This document shows positions 54,920 to 61,999 of a stretch of 64,000 nt of DNA, in pieces. Both the position numbers and the translations under genes were made by a program. The notes beneath the pieces are model-generated. The model did no database searches and was not told the origin of the DNA. It worked only from the letters and a program-made list of their open reading frames with translations. Every line of letters starts with the position of its first letter. Positions within the stretch are counted from its first letter, which is position 1. Origin of the DNA: Paenibacillus doosanensis (GTDB lineage Bacteria; Bacillota; Bacilli; Paenibacillales; NBRC-103111); contig NZ_JANYUY010000009.1 of the NCBI RefSeq assembly GCF_025060755.1, positions 62,001 through 126,000 of the forward strand, read 5' to 3'.

Positions 54920-57900
54920 ATGCAGAGTACCGGAGGAATAGAAGCATTTCATCCGCTGATCGCCGGCTGGTTTACGGATCGGTTCGGGCAGCCGACCGAC
55001 GTTCAAATTCGCTCCTGGAGGGCGATCTTGTCCGGAAAGCATACGCTGATCGCCGCCCCGACCGGGTCCGGCAAGACGCTGGCAGGGCTGCTGCCCTGTC
55101 TGAACCGGATACTGCTGGAACGAGAGTCGGCCGATCGCGGAGTGAAGCTGATCTATATTACGCCGCTCAAAGCTCTCAACAACGATATTCATCATCATGT
55201 CATCGGCTACATAGAGGAGCTGAAGCGAAGGGCGGAAGCGCTCGGGCTCGGCTGGAGCGGGCTCACCTCCGGCGTACGTACCGGAGACACTCCGCAGCAT
55301 GCCCGTGCCGCGATGCTCCGAAATCCGCCGGACGTGCTTGTAACGACGCCGGAATCGTTATATTTGCTGCTGACCTCTCCCAAAGCGCGGATGATGCTGA
55401 AGACGGTCCGCTATTGCATCGTCGATGAAATCCATGATTTGGCGGCGGACCGGCGTGGACTGCATCTGTCTGTGACGCTGGAGCGGCTGACCGAATGGAC
55501 AGGGGCGTCGCCGCAGCGAATCGGCGTTTCCGCGACGCAGAAGCCGATCGGGCTGGTGGCCCGGTTTTTGGGCGGATACGAACCGGTCCCGGCAGGCGAT
55601 CGGAGGGGGAGCGGCGGCGAAGAGACGGAAGCGACGGGAAGGGACGATCATACGGCGGAAAGCGCCCCGGAGGATTCCGGAGGGGATCGCGGGTATGCCC
55701 CGCGAGACGTGGAGATTATCGAGAGCCGGATGGACAAGCAGTTCCGTCTGCGCGTCACTGTTCCGGAGTATACGCATTTGACCAGAGACAAGCAGGAGGC
55801 GGTCTGGGGACCGCTTACCGACCATATTATGAAGCTGATCGAGGGCTGCCGATCCGTCTTGATTTTCGTGAACAACCGCAGGCTGTGCGAGCGGCTGACG
55901 CTCAGGCTGAACGAGCATGCCGGCCGCGAGATGGCCCGCTCCCATCACGGAAGCATTTCGCGCGAGCAGCGGCTGGAGGTGGAAGGCGCGCTCAAGGCCG
56001 GCGAGCTGCGCTGCCTGGTGGCCACCTCCTCGCTTGAGCTCGGCATCGACGTGGGGCATATCGATCTCGTCGTGCAGATCGATTCGCCGAAGAGCGCGGC
56101 AGCGGGCATCCAGCGGATCGGCCGGGCCGGCCACTCCGTCGGCGACGTCAGCCGCGGGGTAATCGTTGCCCGCACCCGCGGGCAGCTGCCGGAATGCGCG
56201 GCGCTGGCGCGCAGCATCGCCGCCAGAGAGATCGAGGACATCCGGATTCCGCGCGGCGCGCTGGATGTCCTGTGCCAGCAGGTCGTCGCCATGGTGGCGG
56301 CGGACGACTGGACCTTGCCTCAGCTGCGCAGCACGCTGGCGCGCAGCTACGGATACCACGGCTTCCCGCCGGAACGGCTCGAAGCCGTGCTCCAGGTGCT
56401 GGCCGGCTACTACCCGTTCGTCCGGCCGCTGGTGGATTGGGATCGGGAGAGGGGGCTGCTCTCCCGCCGCAGTTCGACCGCCATGGCGGCGATCATGGGC
56501 GCGGGCACGATTCCGCAGGGCAGCGCCTATCCTGTCCATCATGCCCACAGCCATATTCATCTCGGAGAGCTGGACGAGGAATATATTCACGAGAGCCGCG
56601 CGGGAGACGTATTCCAGCTCGGAACCAGCTCCTGGAGAATCCAGACGATTCGAAGCGACCGGGTCTATGTGGTGGAGGAAGCGGGCGGCAACAGCTTCAG
56701 CGAAATTCCGTTCTGGCGCGGAGAGGGGCAGGGCAGAAGCTTGGCGTTTTCCGAAGAGATAGGAAAGTTCATGGAAGATTTGGAGCGGCGGATGGATTCG
56801 GAAGAGAAGCAGGTTATTACCGGACTGCTAATGGAATCCCATCATATGGACGCCCGGGCGGCGGACGAATTGCTGCTGCTGCTCCATGCGCAAAAAGCCG
56901 CCGCGGCGCTGCCTACTCATCGCCGCATCGTTATCGAACAGTTTCAGGACGATATGAAGCAGCATCATCTGATTATTCACAGCTGGTTCGGCCGTACCTT
57001 TAACCGTACCTGGCAGCTGGCCATTCAGGCGTATGCCGAGCGCCGGCTGCCGTACCGCATCTATGCCAACGCCAAGGACAACGGCATCGAATTTGTCGTG
57101 GCCGACGGCGGGAACGGAGACGCGCTCAAGCTGCTGCCGCTGATCCGCGAGGTTACCTCGCATCATCTGGAGCGGCTGCTGCAAGAAGCGATTCCGGGCT
57201 CGCCGCAATTCGGCATCACGTTCCGGCGGCTGGCCGAGACATCCTTACTGTTGTCGAGAAGCTTCCGGCGGATGCCGGCTTGGCAGAAACGGCTGCGCAG
57301 CGAAGAGCTGCTGCGGGAATCGCTGCCTTATGCGGAGCAGTTTCCTTTTATCCGCGAAGCGATCCGCATCTGCATGCAGGAGGAGCTGGACGTACACGGA
57401 GTGCGCGAGGCGCTCAGAAGCATCGAAACCGGCAAGCTGGAGGTTGTCGTTGCCCAAGGGGCTTATCCTTCACCGTTCGCCGCGTTATTCCTTGCCGATT
57501 TTATTAATGCGCAAATGTATGAATCCGATGCGGTCGGCAAAGACCTTCAAGCGAACTTGACCGGGCTGAACCGTTCGCTGGCGGGACAATGGTTCGAGCC
57601 CTCGGACTCTATTACTGCTTCGAATAGCGACAAAGAAAATGCGGATGACGGAGCCTTAGCGGCCGTGGACTCGGAGGAGACGGAGCGGGTCGTCGTCGAA
57701 ACGACGGATGACTGGACCCGATTGCTAAAAGAACGCGGAGAGTTTACTGAAGAGGAGCTCACGATAATCACCGGAGAGGGATCGGGCGCGGCGAGCAAAC
57801 TGCATGAGCTGGAACGGGAAGGGAAAGTGCGAACCGTTCGTTTGGGGGTTGCGCGTGCGAACGACGAGCATGGGACGGTCTATTGGATCTGCGCCGACGA

Positions 57901-59455
57901 AGCCGACACCTATGCGCGGCTGGGCTCCGATCCGCTGGCCGGCCGGTTTATCGCGACAAGATATGTGGATCGGCAGGCTCGCTTCACGATAGGAGCGTTG
58001 CAGCGGCGCTACGGACTGGACGAGCGAACGCTTGGCGAGCTGATTCGCGGATGGGAGGCGGAAGGAAGGATCGAGCCCTCTTCCTATGAAGAAGGGCCGG
58101 AGGAGCGAGTGTGGCTCAACCGCCGCCTATTGATTCGGGAAGCGCGCAGGCAGGCGGCCTCCCTCCGTCAGTCCGTGGAAACGATAGATCCGGCGGTATA
58201 TTGCTCGCGGCTGATGGAGCTGCAGCATGTGCAGTCTTATGCGCGGCTCAGCGGCGAGGAAGGACTAAAGCGGATCATCGGCCAGCTTCAGGGACTATTC
58301 CTTCCTCTATCCCAATGGGAGAGCTCGGTGTTCCCGCTTCGCCTGACCGATTACAAGAAAGAGCTGCTGGACCGGCTCTGCGCAGCCGGCGACGTATTGT
58401 GGATCGGACGAAAACAGGAGAAGGAGGGCCGCGTCGCCTTTTTCCTCGCGGAGTCCCGCGAGCTTTACGGCCCGTTCCTTGAACAAGCCGATCCCCTGAA
58501 CGGCGGCGTTGTTGAGCTTGATCCTGCCGAGGTTGAGGGTCTAGGGGAGCCGCCGTCCGACGGCAGCGCGGAGGACCGGGAGCTCATGGCGCTGCTAGGG
58601 CGCAAGGGTGCCAGCTTTCTGTCTGCGCTAAGCCGGGAGACAGGGCGGGTCCCTTCGGAGCTTACATCCCAATTGGTGGAGTTGGCATGGAAAGGTTTGG
58701 TCTCGAACGATCAATTCGCCCCGCTCAGGCTGAACGGCTCGGCGAAGCCGGGCAAAGCGCGGACGGCCGCAGGCAAGGGATTCCAATCGGGGCTCGGCCG
58801 CTGGTATGCGCTCAGTTCGTTGAAGGAAGAGGCGAATTACGAACCGCCGGAAGCGATGATGGCTTGGATCAAGCAGATGTTGGAGATGTTCGGCTTGCTC
58901 ACCAAGGAGCTTGCCGGATACTCTCCTTGGTCGTGGGATGATCTTTATCCCCAGCTTAAGCAGTTGGAGAACTGGGGAATGCTGACCCGCGGATTATGGG
59001 TTCGCGATGTGAAAACGATGCAGTTTTCCACAAGGGAAAGGCTCGGCATCTTGCAGAGCCGCTCATGGACCGAAGGGAACCGGCCGGTCGTTCTTCCTTC
59101 GACGGACCCGTCCAATCCGTTCGGACTTCTCGTCAAATGGCCGGAGAAGGAAGGCATAGCTTTTGCCAGGAAAAAAGGCAGTGAACTCGTTATGCGCGGA
59201 GGCCGCTGGCTGTTGTGGATCGAAAATAACGGCAAGCGGATCTATACGATGGAGGAACTGCGGGGCGATGAGCTCGAGGAGCTGCTGCGGAGCGCCGCTG
59301 CGGATTATTTGCGGTATTCCGGCATCCGCAAGCTTGTCGTCGACAAGTGGAATGGCAAGCCTGTCAAACAGTCGGAGGCGGCCGATATTCTCCTTAAGCT
59401 GGGGGCCGAGAGCGACCGCGATTCGCTCGTCATTTGGCCGAGCAGCCTGCGGTAG
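54920..59455 (+). CDS. lhr: Lhr-type large ATP-dependent helicase
   Basis: A 1511-residue superfamily 2 helicase, close to the 1500-1540 of Lhr proteins. RecA domain 1 has LIAAPTGSGKTLAGLLPCLN, TTPESLYLLL and the DEIH box in IVDEIHDLAAD. RecA domain 2 has TSSLELGIDVGHIDLVVQID and the arginine finger in QRIGRAGHS. The Lhr core and a long C-terminal region (residues about 850-1511) follow. A low-complexity acidic insert stands near residues 225-260. Lhr works 3'-5' on DNA and RNA-DNA hybrids in repair. AAGGAG before the ATG at 54920 sets the start. Confidence 0.93.
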   Translation: MQSTGGIEAFHPLIAGWFTDRFGQPTDVQIRSWRAILSGKHTLIAAPTGSGKTLAGLLPCLNRILLERESADRGVKLIYITPLKALNNDIHHHVIGYIEELKRRAEALGLGWSGLTSGVRTGDTPQHARAAMLRNPPDVLVTTPESLYLLLTSPKARMMLKTVRYCIVDEIHDLAADRRGLHLSVTLERLTEWTGASPQRIGVSATQKPIGLVARFLGGYEPVPAGDRRGSGGEETEATGRDDHTAESAPEDSGGDRGYAPRDVEIIESRMDKQFRLRVTVPEYTHLTRDKQEAVWGPLTDHIMKLIEGCRSVLIFVNNRRLCERLTLRLNEHAGREMARSHHGSISREQRLEVEGALKAGELRCLVATSSLELGIDVGHIDLVVQIDSPKSAAAGIQRIGRAGHSVGDVSRGVIVARTRGQLPECAALARSIAAREIEDIRIPRGALDVLCQQVVAMVAADDWTLPQLRSTLARSYGYHGFPPERLEAVLQVLAGYYPFVRPLVDWDRERGLLSRRSSTAMAAIMGAGTIPQGSAYPVHHAHSHIHLGELDEEYIHESRAGDVFQLGTSSWRIQTIRSDRVYVVEEAGGNSFSEIPFWRGEGQGRSLAFSEEIGKFMEDLERRMDSEEKQVITGLLMESHHMDARAADELLLLLHAQKAAAALPTHRRIVIEQFQDDMKQHHLIIHSWFGRTFNRTWQLAIQAYAERRLPYRIYANAKDNGIEFVVADGGNGDALKLLPLIREVTSHHLERLLQEAIPGSPQFGITFRRLAETSLLLSRSFRRMPAWQKRLRSEELLRESLPYAEQFPFIREAIRICMQEELDVHGVREALRSIETGKLEVVVAQGAYPSPFAALFLADFINAQMYESDAVGKDLQANLTGLNRSLAGQWFEPSDSITASNSDKENADDGALAAVDSEETERVVVETTDDWTRLLKERGEFTEEELTIITGEGSGAASKLHELEREGKVRTVRLGVARANDEHGTVYWICADEADTYARLGSDPLAGRFIATRYVDRQARFTIGALQRRYGLDERTLGELIRGWEAEGRIEPSSYEEGPEERVWLNRRLLIREARRQAASLRQSVETIDPAVYCSRLMELQHVQSYARLSGEEGLKRIIGQLQGLFLPLSQWESSVFPLRLTDYKKELLDRLCAAGDVLWIGRKQEKEGRVAFFLAESRELYGPFLEQADPLNGGVVELDPAEVEGLGEPPSDGSAEDRELMALLGRKGASFLSALSRETGRVPSELTSQLVELAWKGLVSNDQFAPLRLNGSAKPGKARTAAGKGFQSGLGRWYALSSLKEEANYEPPEAMMAWIKQMLEMFGLLTKELAGYSPWSWDDLYPQLKQLENWGMLTRGLWVRDVKTMQFSTRERLGILQSRSWTEGNRPVVLPSTDPSNPFGLLVKWPEKEGIAFARKKGSELVMRGGRWLLWIENNGKRIYTMEELRGDELEELLRSAAADYLRYSGIRKLVVDKWNGKPVKQSEAADILLKLGAESDRDSLVIWPSSLR

Positions 59456-59496
59456 GAAGCGGCTTAGCCGCTTCTTGTCCGTATTCTGCAAAGATT

Positions 59497-59551
59497 TGTA
59501 ATCAAGTTGTAATCTGACGTTCATCCGGGGATCATATTTTACGTCTATACT
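59497..59551 (+). promoter_or_regulatory. WalR/PhoP-type box and -10 element
   Basis: TGTAATCAAGTTGTAAT (59497-59513) is two TGTAAT repeats with five bases between, the exact WalR box layout, and similar to PhoP boxes. CGTTCA follows in the same 11-base step. TATACT (59546-59551) is a good -10 without a good -35, as expected for an activated promoter. No intact gene follows. Confidence 0.5.
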
Positions 59552-59556
59552 GTACC

Positions 59557-59622
59557 TATGACCCCCTTTTCATAATATATATCTTGAAGGCCTGCATCTC
59601 GTTGATGCGGGTCTCTTTTTTT
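59557..59622 (+). ncRNA. Candidate short C-rich RNA
   Basis: Behind the -10 at 59546 only about 65 bases lie before a terminator (GGCCTGCATC/GATGCGGGTCT, then TTTTTTTT, 59588-59622). The leader contains TGACCCCCTTTT, a C-rich run of the kind used by Firmicute small RNAs to pair with Shine-Dalgarno sites. No coding frame is present. Alternatively this is the trailer terminator of lhr. Confidence 0.35.
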
Positions 59623-59713
59623 TGCAGAAATATCCGTTAGCACGTTAAATATTGAAGGAAAATGTATACCAAAGGCGAATATCATAGACTGTAAATGATA
59701 GCCAGATAGTCGG

Positions 59714-59812
59714 TGAGGGAGCCAGACGAGACAACGTTTGTTTCCTAGAAGAACGGTAAGTTCTACGGACACATTCTAAAAAATAACGGATAAAGCCTCA
59801 GCGAATTTCAGT
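59714..59812 (+). pseudogene. Relic of the 59-residue small protein
   Basis: Bases here read as a decayed copy of the gene at 52106: GAGCCAGACGAGACAAC parallels GAGCCGGACAAAACGAT, and the peptide KNGKFYGHILKN parallels KNDKYYGHIIKN. A stop codon (TAG at 59746) interrupts it and the ATG is lost. It runs directly into a truncated acetyltransferase. Confidence 0.65.
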
Positions 59813-60131
59813 AGAGCGAATTGCTGCCTATATCAAACGAAACCCTGGGATCAGTACTGTCGCTGAGATTGACCAAATAATTGTGGGTACAGTACTTTGC
59901 GGCCATGATGGACGGCGCGGCACATTATACCACGTTGCCGTAGCCGAGGAGCATCGACGAAAGGGAATAGCAAAAGAGATGGTTGAAAGGAGCCTTTCAT
60001 TGCTAAAGGAAGCAGGAATCCATACAGCAGTTTTGTTTGCCCACTCGGAGAATGTGAATGCAGTAACACATTGGAGGCATAGTGGATGGACGTTATTTTC
60101 TAATGTGCTGTATCACTTAAGGGAGTTCTAA
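59812..60131 (+). pseudogene. 5'-truncated GNAT acetyltransferase
   Basis: The frame encodes ERIAAYIKRNPGISTVAEID and then the acetyl-CoA-binding core VAVAEEHRRKGIAKEMVERS, through HSENVNAVTHWRHSGW to a normal end. The first 40-45 residues of a GNAT protein (strand 1 and the following helices) are missing, replaced by the small-gene relic. A GTG at 59883 could start an 82-residue fragment without a ribosome site. Probably non-functional. Confidence 0.72.
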
Positions 60132-60154
60132 ACCATACAAGGAAGGTGAACTAA

Positions 60155-60504
60155 ATAAAAGTATTATTTATTTGCAGCAGGAACAAATGGCGAAGTCTAA
60201 CGGCAGAAAAGATATTTCATGGAGTCAATGATTACGATGTGAGGTCAGCGGGAACAGAAGAGAATGCTCGTATTAAGGTGACTAGCGGGCATATTGGTTG
60301 GGCTGACCTTATATCGTGATGGAAAAGAAACACATAAGAAGGTTGAATGCCAAGTTTGGACCGATGCTCGCGGGAAAAAAAGTCATTTGTTTAGATATTC
60401 CTGATGACTACAAATATATGGACGACGAGCTTATTGAAATCTTGTACTCCAGAGTCTCAGAATATATCGAACTGCCTTTTGAGCCAGTAACTGGCGATAC
60501 CTGA
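60155..60504 (+). pseudogene. Low-molecular-weight phosphatase-like gene, frameshifted
   Basis: Starting at AAAGTATTA the frame reads VLFICSRNKWRSLTAEKIFH and VRSAGTEENARIKVTSGHIG, the pattern of the short low-molecular-weight protein tyrosine phosphatase-like family. The start codon is ATA instead of ATG, behind GGAAGGTGA. Near 60315 (ATATCGTGATGG) one base appears lost, after which the next frame continues VMEKKHIRRLNAKFGPMLAG to the end. Two inactivating changes make it a pseudogene; a sequencing error could explain the frameshift but not both. Confidence 0.72.
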
Positions 60505-60516
60505 TCCGACGGCGGC

Positions 60517-60771
60517 TATGCGCGGGTCCCTAGACACGGGGAATCACCGAAGGAGGAAGGGAGTAAAAGAACAAGGGGGCTACCGATCAAGGGAAAGCGG
60601 ACGCACATCGAGTTACCGAGTTATTGAAAGCCGAAAAGATCGATGTTTTCGTATCAAGTCCATATCGGCGAGCGATTCTGACAATTCAGGAGTTGGCGCA
60701 ACGTTTCGGAAAAAAATGATCTTTTTTGAAGATTCCCGATTCAAGCTTTGCTTTGCCGCGAGGGGAGTCTA
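60517..60771 (+). pseudogene. Histidine phosphatase (phosphoglycerate mutase-like) relic
   Basis: RHGES-type start (RVPRHGESPKEEGSKRTRG) is followed, after a one-base loss near 60580, by DQGKADAHRVTELLKAEKID and VFVSSPYRRAILTIQELAQR in another frame. These are the N-terminal RHG motif and first helices of the histidine phosphatase fold. The gene stops around 60771, lacking the second half with the catalytic His-Glu. Decayed beyond function. Confidence 0.7.
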
Positions 60772-60873
60772 ACGCGGATTGGCACCCACGGAGCCGTCAT
60801 GACCTTGATGATGGGGTGTTGTGGAACGCCGATGAACAACTGTAAGCAGTATCTGTGAAGAGGGGGCAGATGA

Positions 60874-61248
60874 ATGATTATTCCGGCATGCACTGTTTTG
60901 CTGTGGATATTGCTGGAGTTCAGCATATTGTTAACCCGTCCGGCTCAGTATCATAAGCGGAGACCGATGGTGATGATGGCTGCCGGAGTTCTCGCGATGA
61001 TTGCGGCGATCGTTTACTATGTGGTCGCGCAGCGTCCGCGGGTAGGGCCTATCGGCAATGGGCCGGATCTTCATCAAATATGGGTTGCATTTTTGTATTT
61101 GACGGCTTTGGGGGGATGTTTGTTTACAGCAGGCATCATCATATGGTCTGTCCATCGAAGCTGGAGAACAAAACAGGAAGCCGGATCGGCGGAATCTTTT
61201 CGGGAGCATGGTGAAAAGGAAGAGGAAGCGAGCGGAAACGATCAGTAA
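60874..61248 (+). CDS. Small three-TM membrane protein
   Basis: A 124-residue membrane protein with three predicted helices (IPACTVLLWILLEFSILLTR, MVMMAAGVLAMIAAIVYYVV, VAFLYLTALGGCLFTAGIII) and a charged cytosolic C-terminus of about 30 residues. AGAGGGGGCAG precedes ATG. Not recognised. It is the only intact gene among the relics of 59.7-61.9 kb. Confidence 0.72.
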   Translation: MIIPACTVLLWILLEFSILLTRPAQYHKRRPMVMMAAGVLAMIAAIVYYVVAQRPRVGPIGNGPDLHQIWVAFLYLTALGGCLFTAGIIIWSVHRSWRTKQEAGSAESFREHGEKEEEASGNDQ

Positions 61249-61444
61249 GAGCGCAAATGCACAGACGTATTTGCTGGGGCGACGATTAAGAAATCGAGCG
61301 GGCAACGGTGATCGAAAGGCATTTCCGTATGGCGGTCGCCGCAGCTTCCTGCTGAATGCCTCAACAACCTGGATGCACGGCTTTTGTTTAGAAGAAACAC
61401 GGCCGAAGGGGACAGGGATACACGGTTTTCACGCAAAATAGTCG
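61249..61444. other. Intergenic stretch, nothing recognised
   Basis: No gene, repeat or terminator is convincingly present in these bases. Short frames on both strands have no ribosome site. Confidence 0.4.
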
Positions 61445-61542
61445 TTGCAAGAAAGCGAGCGGTTAGGTATACTTTACGCAAAAGGATAATTAAACCGGTT
61501 TAACGATCGGTTGCTGCATACGCTTGAATTAAACCGGTTTAA
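61445..61542 (+). promoter_or_regulatory. Promoter with two identical LacI-type operators
   Basis: TTGCAA (61445-61450), 17 bases, TATACT (61468-61473) form a strong sigma-A promoter. Two copies of the perfect 14-bp palindrome TTAAACCGGTTTAA follow (61490-61503 and 61529-61542), 39 bases apart, the spacing that favours looping or cooperative binding. The central CG and AAACCGGTTT core are typical of LacI-family sites. The controlled gene may be the GH38-like gene at 62000. Confidence 0.7.
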
Positions 61543-61582
61543 TGGATATCCGGCTTGATCTAGGCTGCAATGCTGACCCTCG

Positions 61583-61957
61583 TCAAGAATGCTCGGCGCG
61601 TATGTGTTCAGGTTCAACAAATGCTTTGCTGTTACAGCAAGGTTCAGTGAGCAGCAGGTTCTTGAATTGAATGTAAGCGGTTACTAAAGGGTTGGTGAGA
61701 AAGCGGCCGGAGAGCTTGGGAACAGCGGCAGCAGTCGCTTTTGTAAACGAAGCTTTTTTCCGAATCAGAGGCTCAAAGAATAAAGGAATCCGTAGGGCCA
61801 GCGTGCGGAAACTTCTATCGACCGCAGGACGCGTACAATTTGCCACGATTTTGAACATCTTCAAATAGTGCAGTTGTGGTTTGCCGCCTTGACCAATATC
61901 GTGACGTACATAGGCTTGCGGATCGCGCAGGCAGCCTTTCGCAAGGAACAGGGCGGA
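61583..61957 (-). pseudogene. Unrecognised coding remnant
   Basis: The minus strand is open for about 125 codons, reading SALFLAKGCLRDPQAYVRHD, then KPQLHYLKMFKIVANCTRPA and on to a stop. It has protein-like composition but no proper start (a stop precedes it directly) and no ribosome site. Part of it near 61790-61850 resembles the degenerate repeat at 53740-53870. The source gene was not identified. It separates the operator promoter from the GH38-like gene. Confidence 0.4.
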
Positions 61958-61999
61958 ACCATGGACTCATATAACGATAGTCAAAGGAGAGCTAAGACT

